Origin: Spirogloea muscicola
Taxonomy: Eukaryota > Streptophyta > Zygnematophyceae > Spirogloeales > Spirogloeaceae
Assembly (NCBI GenBank): GCA_009602725.1
Contig: WELB01000001.1
Location: forward strand, 484,621 to 548,620
DNA: 64,000 nucleotides
Direction of reading: 5' to 3'
Shown here: one piece after another, positions 46,410-58,330 of the stretch
Layout of the letters: each line of letters begins with the position of its first letter
Numbering within the stretch: position 1 is the first letter of the stretch
Notes under the pieces: generated by a model
The model's input: the letters and a program-made list of their open reading frames with translations, nothing else
The model's database searches: none
Told to the model about the DNA's origin: nothing
Made by a program: the position numbers and the translations under genes

Positions 46410-48455
46410 AGTGGCAGTAGCCTGTCCTGTTTACTTGGCTTTCAGTCCCTGCATAAGTGCAGAGCTGCAGAAGCTGTTGTGATGGGTGCAAAGCAAAGCT
46501 GTGTACAGACATTGCAGCTTTGCTGCACAAACACTGCAGCCTGGACAATGCAATATGGATGGCAGGTTGCTGCAGGATCTTGAATTTGATATCAATCAAT
46601 TATCCTGTGCCCTGGACACAGCACTTTGACGGTAGAGGAAGTGCCTCCATCGCAATCTAATATTGTCTGGGGCAATCATTAAACTGCCGAATCCGTCCTC
46701 TGGAGCAATTTGTAAGTGCCGAATCTATTAGCAGGTATGGTGTTGTCAGCATTTAAGGACCTGCTCAGATGCGATAGACAAGATGTTCAAATTGCTTGAT
46801 GCAACAGTACGCAGTCACATTGTGAGCCTGAATTGCCAGTTAGCTTGCAGACCACAGATGCGTACAATCTTCAGACCATGTACTGTGGACAAGTAGCAAA
46901 CCTACTAATGACAGAGAAGGCGGAAGACATAGTACTATTGCTTCACCAGGTCATGTACATAGTAAAGGCAGCACTTTAAAAGAAACGTCAGGCGCCATTG
47001 CCCCAGAAGGTATAGGAACTCTAGCTGGCCAATGCTGCCACATGTAGCACTTCACATCGTAAGCCAAGGTCTACGTCTAAATGCTCTTGAAAGCAGTGCG
47101 AAATTATCACAATCTATCTTCTGCAACACAAAACAGTCGGGTGTCGTTCTGGTCATAAGCACAGGAGGTGGAAAATAATTGAGAAGGAAGTTCAAAACTC
47201 CAACGCTGCACACCATAAAGGGATTTCACCAAGTGGCTTGCTCGCAGCTTCTTGACTTAAAAGCTCCTGAGCCTCTCTGATCAATGAAGAAAGTACCTCC
47301 ATGCAAACACCTCAGCGTAAGTGCCGCAGACTTGATGCCATTACTGAGTTCCAAGCAGTTGCATCTGAAGGACCTTAGACGTTCTGCTCAGACGAGCTCT
47401 CTGCAGGGTATCAATCTTCTCCAGGGCGAAGCCAAGAACAAAGGCAGTCCCTCATGGCCACTGCCTAGACGAAAAAGGGAGTTTCATGCACTAGCCCTGT
47501 GGAAGTGGCATCTGAACTTGCATTGTGTAAAGGGCTTCACCTGATTATGATAAGAAGCTCCACCAGCTTTGACTTCCACGGTTTCTGCGACACTCGGAAA
47601 AAGTAGAGGGCTGGCGACTCTTCCCTGCTAACATGCGGCATCTGGATCTGATCATTGCGGTCAAATGTTCAATGGATTGACTGGTCACATGCACTGCTAG
47701 GTACATGCAATAATACGAGCTTGAGATGACATGCAAAACTGGAGCACAAGGTTGAGGTGAAAGCCACTTCAGCAGCCTTGATGGTCCCAGGACGCTCCTA
47801 GCGCTGGTATGCAATCTCACAGCAAGCTGCATGAGCCAGTAGGAGCCAGTACGAGCCTACCGATCCTGGCAAGAAAAAGGATACTATATCACAATGACCT
47901 CAGCCAGCACTGGTCATGAAAGGCACATTGTGCACTGTACTTGATGTGCTTCATGTCCAAGTATGCATAGAGTTCACCTGCACGACGGTTGGGAAAGTCC
48001 GCATTTTCCAGAGGAAGATTTGTGCGCGGTGAATCAGGACAGCGGGGTGAGGAAATCGGTGCTGCGGCCAGCGGAAGCGGGCTAGCAGAGCAACATAGCG
48101 TGAGGACGATGACGCGGCCTCGCAGCTTCTATTGGCGAGTCCACGCCACAGGCCCTGCACTCTAAGTGTTATGCTGCCGGCTGACAAATGCACGGGGAAG
48201 CTTGCTGTGGCAGGTAGCAGCAGGCTGCCGATAGCAGCTCTGGCCCTCCAGCACTCTAGAGACGCTTGTCCCCCGCCAGGTGGGCCCTTGCATCGGGTGC
48301 CGCCATTGAGCTGGGCTCGAGGGCGTAGCCGCGGCAGGCGGTCGCAGCGAGACTCGGGGTGCAGGCGGGGCTGCCCACGCTGCTGCAGCAGTCGGGTGCC
48401 AGACCGGCCAGCCGGCGGGTGCCCACCTGCCGAAACCTGGCACGTCCCCTTCTTC
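46410..48455. other. No supported gene
   Basis: The left part is AT-richer and without similarity. Around 47560-48190 the minus strand has open pieces with splice-like edges (FRVSQKPWKSKLVELL near 47610-47560; WRGLANRSCEAASSSSRY near 48150), but their phases do not join and no family was recognised. Confidence 0.4.
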
Positions 48456-49425
48456 TATCCTCGGGCAGTGCTCCGGCTCCCCACTTCAGCCTGTCAGATG
48501 TCTGCGTCCAGTAGTGCGTACTGAGGTCACCTCGTTTGTTGTACTTTCGGCCTCTTACAACAGCCCCTCCTATCCAAGGGCTTCGCTAAGTGTAGCTCCA
48601 TATTTTGCACGTACTTTGCTGCCAAATGTTCTGGCTCAGCTTAACGTCCCTTGCATTTCATGCGCACCGCGCACCTTCCGTATAGCGGACGTGGATGTGA
48701 TTGTCCACGAAATTGATCTCTCAGGCCCTTTCAGTACACGTTCTGTTCCTGGGCGGCTGGCCGATGTCAGTCATCGCCCTCTCAAGGAAGAAAGGGCTCG
48801 CCCATTGAGGTTAGGGGCTGGAAATAGGTAGGGGCTTGAATAGGGGCTTGCTTTTGGGGCTGGAATAGCCAGCCCAAAAAAGAATGAACAAAGTACGAGA
48901 AGGGGGCCAGGGGAAGCGCAAGGAAGCATCTTTCTCTATACTGGAAGATATATATACATATACTGGAAAAGAGTCTCTCTCTTTCCTACCATCTCAGGGT
49001 CCTCCGTCGTCTGTCACCTGTCACCGACCTGTCGCGAGCGGGGACCAGGGCCACCGCCACGGACCTCCTCGAAGCCCTTACTTGCCTCGACTTGGCCGGC
49101 GCTGCACTCTCGGCGGGCGGGCCAAGCGCCCCGCTATACGTAGACAGGACTGGGCCGGGCGTCTCAGATGCCTGCCCTCCACCTCAACCAGGCAGCACAT
49201 GCGTGGGCCTCGCCGAGCGAGGCAAGGAGTTGCTTCACGAAGTAGTCATCCTCTCACTCTGACCTGCTGTTGCTCACTCGCGGGTACTGAGCTTCCCTCT
49301 GTATCGTCTTGTGCTCTGTAGTGTAGTCCTTTTCTGGCTTCTCTTCCTTTGGACATTGCCCATTCTATTTGGGCTGGCTTTGCCAGCCCCTCTTCTCTAT
49401 GGGCGAGCACTTCTCTCACTCTCTC
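48456..49425. mobile_element. LINE tails and second-motif remnant
   Basis: A plus-strand stop-region remnant at 48467-48530, a weak copy of the second dispersed motif near 48640-48690, then a minus-strand tail at 48785-48925 whose hairpin region is partly duplicated (GGGGCTGGAAATAGG, then GGGGCTGGAATAGCCAGCCC). A plus-strand tail at 49245-49420 has the same 3' UTR layout as copy C and ends in a CT-repeat after GGGCGAGCACTTC. Confidence 0.65.
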
Positions 49426-50941
49426 TCTCTCACCCGACTTCCTCTCACTGACTGCTGCCTGCAGTGGTGAACCGCTGGGCTGCCTGAGCCCTGGGCTGCA
49501 GCTTCCACACTCCGCCCAGAGCCTTGATGTGTCGGCAGTTGTGTGTCAATAGCTGGATAGATACACACCGCCAACATGTGGTTGTCTGCGGCTGTCCTCT
49601 TCCTGTTGCGCCGCGGGCAGTACATTTGTACATAGCGTGCTCAGCTTCTCGCGTAGCTTTAGCACCCTGAGCAAGCCTTAGCTAGGCGCACTGGGTCTAG
49701 GCGCACTGCTCTGCCATCATAGACACTATGGACCCCTTGCCGTGACATGTTGTGTGCAAGACTCGCTAAGTGCTAGATCGCTTCTGACTGAAGTGTCTTC
49801 ATCTCAGTAGACAACTATAGTGACAATCGTTGACTAGATTCCTACTAAAACGACATCGTTGGTTTTGCTAGTAGACTTAGTATTATTTTGGGCTGGCATT
49901 TCTCAGCCACCATCTGTCCTCCTAAGAAGCTTGTCACTCTGTGCTCCTTACTTGTGCGCCTGCGCTGGCACGAGTCATACTTGGCTACAAACTGCAGTAA
50001 GGTTCGTGCGGGGTGCATGACCTGCTCATCACGGGGTTATGTTGAGCTTGTTACAGCAACCCATTGTCAAACATCATGGTTGCCTGTCTTTGCTGGCTTC
50101 ACAATTTGAAATTGTTGCTCGCTGTATCTCAGAAGGTCAGAAGGAATAAAGACAAATGTTGCACTGACACTGACACACCAGAACATGTATGCAATTCAAT
50201 GAGCAAAAGACACATACTCATGCCAACTAAGCAGGTATAAGAGAGATGGATTTGCACACTCTAGTTGATCACTCGAACTTTGATCTACATTCACTTTTCT
50301 TGTTGTGTCAAGAATTATCAAATATCAAGATGGTGCTGCTATGTGTGGCATCTGCCAAGTGGCTATTTCCATCATCACATTCCACTGAAAATGAACACTC
50401 CGTGCAACTTTGAGACCTACTCAATGACTTGACACAGACACAGGACACAGCAGCTTTCCAGCAGTGCATATCGGTGTGTTCGCTATGGTGCCACATTTGA
50501 CATGTGCTACAAGAAGCGCTTTGCATGATGACTAATGCAAACACTCAATAAAAAGGACAGCACAAGCCTTGTTGAGGCCAGCATTGATACCTCACATGAC
50601 TCTCTTAATTCAATGTCCAACATCCTACGAGATTGATTAGAAAATTGGTAGTAAATGCAGTGGTTTGTATTTTTCACACAAAATGAAAGCGCAAAATATG
50701 TTCGTATGCCTGCCAGAGAGTCTCAGGATCTCAGGTTGGGCAAGCATCTCATGCAGGAAAAGCAGCTGAAAGTACTTGGATAATAGGAGCACAGAAGCGC
50801 TTCATGAGATGCTACTTTTACTTTTCCAGTCTGACATGCAAACATGCTTACTAAAACTATAAGTAGTAATCCGATGCCTTCTATTTGAGGAAGCTGACCA
50901 AGAGGCCTGCAGCTTCGTCACTATTGACCAAGACCTAGACC
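49426..50941. other. Mostly unassigned DNA
   Basis: Only a degraded plus-strand hairpin near 49888-49912 (GGGCTGGCATTTCTCAGCC) was recognised. The right part, from 50110, is AT-richer and probably contains the 3' flank of the minus-strand secreted-protein gene. Confidence 0.45.
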
Positions 50942-51577
50942 TCACAGGTGCCTGCCACCCCTGCCCCTGTGGTGATTGCCTCGAAAGACGAAGCTGGGAG
51001 CTGGGCCAGGGGCACCAGCAAAGTAGCTGTGATTGTGGCGGACTCCGTGAGTATGATTGGCTGTGCCATTGACGGTGCCGTTGAGCAGTTTGTTGCAATC
51101 ATGTCCATGGGTAGTGCCGTTGACAATCACACTTGTGCCGTTGGGAAAGACGCATGTGTGCGTGCCATTGCCAACCAGGGTGTGATTTCCAGCAAAGGTA
51201 CCATTGCCATGGTGGTGCCTGCCACCCCTGCCACCCCCGCCGTGGCCACCTCTGGCAAAGCCTCCTGCACATGCACATGCACATACTTCCACAAAGTAAG
51301 CACGTGCAGCACTTCCATGTAGTGTTTGCCGGCTTTGAATATCACAAGAGCGACTGATGAGGAAAAAAGGTTGCCTATTTCTAAGCAGAAGGCGCGGATG
51401 TGCTAACTCCTACTGAGAGCGTCAGTCATTGCTAAGGCATCAAGGCATCACATGGTGGAAGTATCTCTGTAAGTGTCTCCCACCCAGTGCCATATGCACC
51501 GCGTGCTCACCATCCGGCAGGGTGGCGAACACCAGCGCCACGACAGCCAAAGTGAATAGCATGCGCGAGAATGCCAT
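50942..51577 (-). CDS. Small secreted Gly/His-rich protein packed with N-glycosylation sequons
   Basis: Family not recognised. Two exons join in phase: 51577-51511 encodes a signal peptide (MAFSRMLFTLAVVALVFATL), with donor GTGAGC; 51264-50942 encodes the rest, to TGA; 129 residues in all. The mature part starts with a glycine/arginine/histidine stretch (GGHGGGGRGGRHHHGNGT). About nine or ten N-x-S/T sequons follow, mainly NGT and NHT (GNGTF, GNHTL, PNGTS, VNGTT, LNGTV, NHTHG, HNHSY). It ends in another Gly/Arg/His patch (NHHRGRGGRHL). Only two cysteines are present. Predicted to be secreted and heavily N-glycosylated; the histidines suggest metal binding, a guess. The gene at 54958-55699 is a divergent relative with the same exon-1 length and phase. 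Confidence 0.7.
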
Positions 51578-52784
51578 TCTGAGCGTGGAGATGGCTTGCC
51601 ATGCACGAACATAGCAACACCGTCAGTCAGAGCTGTGTCATGTAGCTGCGGGAAGTAAGTGGCTTCTCAAACAAAGTGGAGCAGGCATTGCTCGAGGCGT
51701 CATATACAAGCAACCCCTTATGCGCGAGCTCACTCAGCTCGGCAGCTGCAGGTCGTTTGGACATTCAACTCGCGCTGAGGCCTGTCGCTGGTTGGGCAGC
51801 CCACGAGCTTGGCGACCACTGGCCCCAAGAGACGGCGCAGCAGGCACCGCAGCGCAGGGGAGGAAAAAGGAAGCGCTTGCGAGCACTCACCTGGAGACAC
51901 GAAGGGGCCGCTGGGGCAATAACGGGAGGCCTTGTACTGGACGAGTCTGGTATGGCGGCGAAGGAGAGTGCAGTACGGGGCTCGCGGCGGGAGGGCCTTA
52001 AAAAGGAGGGCGCGTACAAGTGGCGGAGGCCACGGTGGGTGGTCAGCGTGGAATGACAAGAATCGTTATTGCTTGACTCGTCGCACCGAGACGGCGACTT
52101 CCCGTTTGCGCCGATGGGCGGTGCGACGCGGGCCCCCGAGCGGCAGCTTCGCTGTGGCCGCACAACAGAGATTCCCCGCTGGCATCTACACGTGGCCGCC
52201 GGCGTGGCCGGGCCCCGCTGCCCACGTCCCGCGAAAATATCGCGCACCTGACACCTCGGCTTCGCCAGGTGCCCTCCCCAATGCGCCCCCCATCTGACGC
52301 TCCGAGCCGGCTGCTTGGCAAACTGGAAGTGTCCATTTCTTTCTTGTGCGGGCCTCTACCACGTTGCCCCCCTTGTAGAGCTTCCACTTTCTGCCTCGCT
52401 CTTTGCACTGGCTTTTGGATAATAATATCTTGGCTTAATTTGGCCTCCCTTTCTATTTAAGCGCGCCCCTTCTCTCTCGACGAGCATCAAAGTGTGGTGC
52501 AGATACAGATAATCTCGTCCAGGATGCGCTCTTTCGATCGCCTCGCTCAAGGGAATCAAAGACGCTGACCATCCTGGGGGGGGATGACTGCGGTCCCACT
52601 CGACGAGACGCTCACGATGCATTTTGCCTCCGTGGCTCGGCCCCCTCCAGCTGCTTGAGTGACAGCGGTGGCCCGACGACAGGGGCAGGTGGGGAGGATG
52701 TTGAGCAGCCCCATCCATTGCTGCAATCTGCTGGCGCCAATGTGCAGCATTCGCCCTTGTTGTGCTGCAGCTTCCAACTTATTC
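51578..52784. other. No gene recognised; GC-rich centre and a weak second-motif copy
   Basis: 51900-52300 is GC-rich and promoter-like. Near 52400-52480 a diverged copy of the second dispersed motif is visible (GGCTTAATTTGGCCTCCC, then GCGCGCCCCTTCTCTCTC). No supported gene. Confidence 0.4.
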
Positions 52785-53670
52785 ATCATGCATCTGCCTG
52801 CTGGCCAGGCCTTGGCTGCCGCCTTCCTGTATCAATGGCCGACTCCTTCCCTGCTGCTATTTAATCACACTCACGACAGGGCTTACTGATTGGCTGTGCA
52901 TAGCGGTTTCTGTGTTGCTGCGGAATCTGCCAATTCATAGTTGTGGCTTCCCTCTAGACCTCGTCCTATTGTATGCCTGGGCTTGCCGATCACAGCCATC
53001 GTCTCTACTGGAAAACGTTTTCAGTCTTTGATTGCTCAGCTTCAGTAGCCACCGCCTCCTTGAGTACTACTTCCTCTCTTGCCTGTATGGCTGCATCTTT
53101 AGCAGCCTCGCTGCCTTACGAGCACTGGAGAAAGCGTCAGCACCCGCCTGCCAGCGAGAGCACTCTCTCTCTCCCTACTCTTCGTCAGTCCCTCAGACTT
53201 GTATAACTTTCCGACCACTCCGGCAGGCGAAGTACGCATGTAAGCTGGTGAGGATGGATGTCTTCCCTTTCTATTGATATCCACGTGGCCTTTGAGCTCA
53301 GTGGCTTAATCTATCACCAGCTTGCGCGATGCACGATGATCAGTGGCAAGAAAAGCAGGCTGGCAGCAACGCCGCCGGCTTAGGCTCTCTGGCTTCTCTG
53401 AAACCTGCGGCGTTCTCTGGCTTACGCCTTGTATCTGCATGCTGGCCGTGCCCTGGCTGCTGCCTCGGGCGATCGGCAGAGAGATTGCTACCCAGCTGCT
53501 TGTGTATCTTGACTGCGGCTGCTAATCAAGGGGTTACTGAGAGGCCGTCCTCAGTGATTGCTTGTTACCCTGCGTGCTGTGCTGCCGTCTCCATTGAGAT
53601 TTGTTATTGTGGGCTGGCGCTTCGCGGCCCTTGGCCCCTTTTAAGAGAGCTGCTTCTCCGGCACTGCCCT
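52785..53670 (+). mobile_element. Diverged LINE tails
   Basis: C-terminal remnants occur at 52790-52890 (CTGGCCAGGCCTTGGCTGCC) and 53430-53545 (GCTGGCCGTGCCCTGGCTGC to GGGGTTACTGA). Degraded hairpins follow near 52978-53000 and 53608-53630 (GGGCTGGCGCTTCGCGGCCC). Confidence 0.6.
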
Positions 53671-53929
53671 CTTCAAACGAGCTGTTCTCTGTCCTTCATT
53701 GAGTGCTCTTCCCCTCTCCAATAATTAGGCTGCTGCATATTCACTGCTGTTGTGGAAGGTGCTTCTTGTTGGGGATGTTGAGGAAACTCTCGTATCCGAA
53801 CAAAGGCTGAGAATGCACGGCTAAGCGTGTACCAGCACACCCAAATACAAGTACGTGGACTATGAGTTGGCTCACCCGCATCACAAGATCAGCTGCTAGG
53901 AGCCACCTACATAAAGGTGGGCTTGTGGG

Positions 53930-54400
53930 CTTGCATCCACCTCTGCGAAGAAAATTTCGTGTATTCGAAACAAACATAGGCCAATGGCCAAGTACAAAGG
54001 CAAGCAAGCACATCTAAATATCTACATAACCTACAGCAGGTTGACCCGCTCAAAATCCACGGGTCCAAAACATAAAGGTCGCTAACCGATGCATGAATAC
54101 TAGATGTCAGGTACGAAGCCCTTCTGTCACCAACTAGAGCTCGCCCAGCTTTCTGATGCAAGGCATTAGCCTGAGCTCGCTGCAAACAGGCCGAAACTCG
54201 ACGTCGCAAGAACGACAAATATGCAGCTGGCAAGCCCATTTCAGCCGGAAACACATCTGCACGTCGTGTGTAGCCTAGATTGGCAATGTTTTGGAGGAGG
54301 GTGTGAAATCGAGGACCCAGACAGCCATAGATGTCGATTGCCGCTGGCAGGAGCTGGTCGCATCTGCGAGGTACCCTCAGCATACCTGGCCAATATCCAG
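53930..54400 (-). mobile_element. LINE copy F, close relative of copy D
   Basis: Minus-strand fragment reading DQLLPAAIDIYGCLGPRFHT, RRADVFPAEMGLPAAYLSFL and NALHQKAGRAL. The protein differs from copy D at only a few positions over about 70 residues. The shared tail extends to about 53940 (CGAATACACGAAATTTTC). 5'-truncated at about 54375. Confidence 0.8.
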
Positions 54401-54957
54401 GGACCACCATACAGAAGCACCAACTCGTGGATGACCGGACCTAGTGATTGCTTGCGCATGCCTATAAGTTCTATTTGCTCTGTATGCTATCACCTTCGCT
54501 TCATTGTGCTCTATGACTTCTGACCCTTGTTATGTTCAGTGTGGACCTGCAAGTGCAAGTCTATGCCTTGAACAATCACAACATCAATCATGGCAACATG
54601 TTTGCAGCATGTAGACTGTGCTTCTGCAAGGCTCATGCCTTGGCAAGTCAATAGTCATCAGTTGACCAAGTGCGCAGTTTGTTTCAAGCATACTGAAACC
54701 AACTTCGATATACAGAAGACAATTCTCACCCAAGTCTTTCAGAGACAAGTGAGATATAGTGCAGGTGTGAATCAAACTGCAAAAGTAGCGACTACAGTAC
54801 GAAAACTGCCCAACTACAGTACGACAACTGCCCAACGTCCTGGCCTTGCACACATTGTCCTGGCCTTGCTCATCAGTGCCTCAGCAAATCTAGCTAAGAA
54901 AGACGACAGCAAATTACACTAAATATTCAGATAGTCCTGCCAAAAGTTTCCTAGTTC
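54401..54957. other. No gene recognised; small direct repeat
   Basis: At 54792-54834 a unit of about 24 bases (ACTACAGTACGAAAACTGCC and its variant with GACAACTGCC) occurs twice in tandem. Two CCTGGCCTTGC words follow. Nothing else was seen. Confidence 0.5.
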
Positions 54958-55699
54958 CTAGTGACCACGGAAACGACCAAAGAAGCCACCCCTGCGGCCA
55001 CCTCCATGCGTTCCATTCAAAGTCTTGTTGCCGGTAGTGCAGTTCGAGTTGAGAGTGTGGTTGTGTCCGAGAGTGTGATTGTATCCAACAGTGTGATTGT
55101 GGATAGTATGGTTGTGAGCAGTTTCATTGAACTTGGTGCCATTGTGTGTGCCGTTGTGGTGGAAAAGATGACCATGGTCTCTGCCTGGTCCATGCAACAA
55201 AAAACAAGTCCGCTGCTTAAGATCTGCAACCTCAAAACCAAGCTGCAACAAGAGAAGCAGCAGTAGCTGCAATGTATGTAGCAGAAATCTGCTTTACAAC
55301 AGGCAGGTTACTTACCATGAAGCATGCGACCTTCTACAGCAGCGTCCACTGCGCTGCCTTGACCTGCGACCGATCAAATGAAGCAAGTCAGTTGACCACA
55401 GATGAAGCTGGTGTCGGACTGATGACGCACCCCTGAACTAGCATGGACAAACTCTTGGGACATCTCATCTACCTGTGCGCAGGACCTCAGATGCATATCT
55501 TCCCTAGACCTGTAAGAGATGGTTCACAAGTTGCCTTATGCTCTTGTCTTGGAGCTCAGGCATCTCCTATTCTGTCCTTAATGATGGCAGAACCCCCAGG
55601 CTTGCCATTCAGGCCTCGATGACCAAACTCACCAAGGAGTAGCACAAATGCCACAACAAGAGCAGCCAGAAGCCCCATAAGATTGATTTGACTCGCCAT
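54958..55699 (-). CDS. Small secreted protein with dense NHT/NGT sequon repeats
   Basis: Family not recognised; relative of the gene at 50942-51577. Three exons join in phase: 55699-55633 (signal peptide MASQINLMGLLAALVVAFVL), 55363-55316 (QGSAVDAAVEGRMLH) and 55184-54958, to TAG; 113 residues. The mature protein carries about ten N-x-T sequons in roughly 60 residues: HHNGTHNGT, FNETAHNHT, HNHTVGYNHTLGHNHTL, NCTTGNKTLNGT. Spacing between HNHT-type units is 4 to 6 residues. A short Gly/Arg/Phe tail follows (GGGRRGGFFGRFRGH). Exon 1 has exactly the same coding length (67 nt) and phase as its relative, supporting common origin. No transmembrane segment apart from the signal peptide. It could be a cell-wall or mucilage glycoprotein; function unknown. 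Confidence 0.7.
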
Positions 55700-56520
55700 C
55701 TCTTCTGAAGATCTGCAAGTCAATCATGGCGCTGCCAAAATGTTCAGTACTTATGGCCCATGCGGCCTCCCAGCTAATTAAGCCTCATAAGAGAGCTTCG
55801 AAGGTGAACCATGGGCACACAATTTCCAGATCCACAGCAACGACATTGGTCATTACTGCGACAAGCATGCCAGTAAGTGTCAAAGTTCATATCAATGTCC
55901 ACTGTTTGGGTGCAAGTCTGTGGTGGCAGAGAGTGCTATGCAATAAACAGAGGCTGATGCGTGACAGAGCCAGCCATGACTGGGGTCTGCGGCAGCCTTC
56001 CGTGTGCTCACCTGGGCGGCGGGGAGTTGCTCAGCCTGGGCAGCCGGCGGGGCGGGGCGAGGGAGGGCTGGGAATGGGAAGCGGCTGAGGGGGGGCTGTG
56101 GCTTTAGGAGCGGCGGCAGCAAGGGACGGTGAGACCGACAATGGCTGCACCGGGGCCGGTCTCGAGCGGTGAGGCGGTCAACGGCCGCGGCGCAGAATTC
56201 GGCCGCGCGGCGGGCGGCCGGATCTGGGGATGCGCTGGAGCCGCATCCGGAGATACGGGGCGGCCGATGTGGCTCCGGTCTTGGCCGCCAGTCTCCGTTT
56301 TCGCGGCAACCGCGGATTTGGCAAACGTGCCCCCGGGCGCAAGGAAGCCGCGCTGGCGCAGCAACTGACCCGGAGTTCCAGTTTCGCATCATTCCCGTCC
56401 GCGGCGGGCGGGCGGCCCCGTCGGGAGGCCCGCTTGATCCGCGGGCGCGCCAACTTCGCCAGGGTCGATCGGTAAGAGTTGGAAGACCCGGTACAGCTGG
56501 CTTTCCCCGTCGGAAAAGCT
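55700..56520. other. GC-rich island without recognised gene
   Basis: From about 55980 to 56500 the sequence becomes GC-rich with CpG clusters, like the gene starts elsewhere. Open frames on both strands are arginine/proline-rich and not supported. It may be a promoter or the 5' end of an unrecognised gene. Confidence 0.4.
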
Positions 56521-56524
56521 GCAC

Positions 56525-56815
56525 CTTCTTGAAGAAAGGGCTCGCCCATTGAGGATAGGGGCTGGACAAGCCAGCCCAAAAAAGAATGAACAAAGAACGA
56601 GAAGGGGGCCAGAGGAAGCCAGAGGAAGCGCTAAGAAACCAAAGCACACAAAGAAAGAAAGCAGCTACAAATTACTCAGTAACCCCTGCTAAGCAGCCGC
56701 AAATCAGAGAGGCTAGGGTCCTGGAAGTGGGTCCCCTGGACAGAGCCAGAGGCAGCAGCGAGGGCTCTCCCGGCACGAAGGTGCAGCGCACGGGCCATGG
56801 ACCTCTAAGAAAGGG
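56525..56815 (-). mobile_element. LINE tail, copy A/E subfamily
   Basis: Minus-strand copy with the end AAGAAAGGGCTCGCCCATTG, hairpin GGGGCTGGACAAGCCAGCCC, the UTR, a stop in the TTACTCAGTAACCCCTGC context, and about 40 C-terminal codons, up to GGTCCATGGCC near 56800. It is more diverged than A and E and lacks part of the UTR. Confidence 0.75.
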
Positions 56816-56839
56816 ACTGCCAATTTTAAAAGCGTGGCT

Positions 56840-58330
56840 ATTAAGAGATGGCTCTCCCAATGGGGGCAAGGGCTGTGAACAGCCAGCCCGAGAAGAATTT
56901 GCAAGGTTCAAAGGGCCAAAAGAGCTGTCTCGACACCGGGTTAAACTGCTGGAAAAGCCAGCCAAGTGTATACAGAGCTCAGCTCTCGTCCCCCTGGAAG
57001 AGCTTATTAGTTATTATTTGCTTAGTACGTAACTTCTTCTTACTACACGATCCTTGCTTAGTGGTGTCCACCAGCGCTTTTCGGCCCCTTCGAACCTTGT
57101 CAATTCTTGTTGGGCTGGCTGTTCAGAGCGACGTCTTTCCTTCCTCTAGCTATCTCGATTTGCACTTGCGGACTCGCGGTAACTAGAGCCTACTTGCTGA
57201 CGCTTAGAGATTAGTCTCTAGCTTTTTGCGCTATCCGGCCCTTACAGACCTTGTCCATTCCTCTTTTGGGCTGGACTTTCCCTTTTAGGACCCTCCGTCA
57301 TTTGACCCCTTCGAACCTTTGTCAATTCTTTTCGGGCTGGCTTTTGACAGTCCTTGCCCCCATTTGGACAGCCACTTCTCTCACAGCCACTGCTGTCTAT
57401 TCGGAAGCGCTGTTCTTTTGTTCGCAGCCCTCGCCCCCTTTGGGACAGCCACCTCTTTTCTTTCATGCCTGAACAATGTATTGGCTTGAATTGGCCTCGC
57501 TTCAAGTTCATGCGCACCGCGCGCCTTCTCTCTCTCTCTCCCGCAATGGTGCAACGGCTGTGAAAACTAATGGACAAGGACAAGGTCCGAAGGAGGCCGG
57601 AAAGCGCTAAATTACACAGTCACGCAAGTGGCTGCTAGGAACGGGGCTTATTGATTTTAGCTGCCGCAAGTCAGTAAGGTCTTCCAATTGTGCATTCATG
57701 TTTTTCTGGGCTGGCCACTCACAGCCATCGCCCTTTACTGGCTTTTCCAGCCCCTATCCTCAATGGGCGAACCCCTCCTCTTTACTGGAAGAGACTCTCT
57801 CTTCCAACTCTCCCAACCGTCCTCTGCCGCTCTGCACTTAGTCCCCTGCTTTCTGCGCCATTCGGCTCCTCTTGACCTTATTCCTTTTGGGCTGGCTTCT
57901 CCCAGCCACCAGTCAATTCGGCCGCGCTTTTCTCTTTTCTCTGCTCGAGGAGGCGACAGAATATGGGGAGGCTGTGGAAAGAAGCAGCTTTGAAATGGTG
58001 ATAGCTCTTCCTAGAAGAGCCAAGCGCGGCCAGATTGACTGGTGGCTGGGAGAGTCCAGCCCAAAGGAATGGACAAGGTCTGAAGAAGCCGGAGTGCTAA
58101 GGACTAAGACATCAGCAACGAAGAGGCAGTGGCTGCGAGACCAGCCCAGAAGAGAATGGACAAGGTCAATAGAAAGAAAAGCTGTTCTCCCAAAAGAGGC
58201 AGTGCTTTCAAGCGTCCTTCTTTTGACCGGGGGAGAGCTGTAGAAAGCCAGCCCAAAAAGAATCAACAAGCTCCGAAGGAGCTGGATGTTCTTGAAGGCC
58301 ACTAAGGGTGCCTGCTTAGTTACCCCCGGT
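56840..58330. mobile_element. Dense cluster of hairpin tails and second-motif copy
   Basis: Minus-strand hairpins at 56862-56890, 58045-58062, 58130-58150 and 58228-58250. Plus-strand ones at 57085-57125, 57250-57280, 57315-57355, 57705-57735 and 57885-57912. The 57870-57935 copy and 58020-58085 copy are inverted repeats (CCAGTCAATTCGGCCGCGC against its complement). A good copy of the second dispersed motif lies at 57463-57540. No gene recognised. Confidence 0.65.

Noticed and set aside
47545-48193. Possible small minus-strand gene with splice-like edges
   Set aside because: Candidate exons do not join in phase under any combination tried by eye, and no family was recognised.
50942-51322. 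Plus-strand open frame opposite the sequon-rich gene (repeated HCHGGACHPCHPRRGHL-type translations)
   Set aside because: It is the mirror of the Gly/His codon pattern; only the minus strand gives a signal peptide and in-phase splice.
55892-56647. Long minus-strand open frame in the GC-rich island
   Set aside because: Arg/Pro-rich, overlaps a LINE tail at its start and has no conserved motif.
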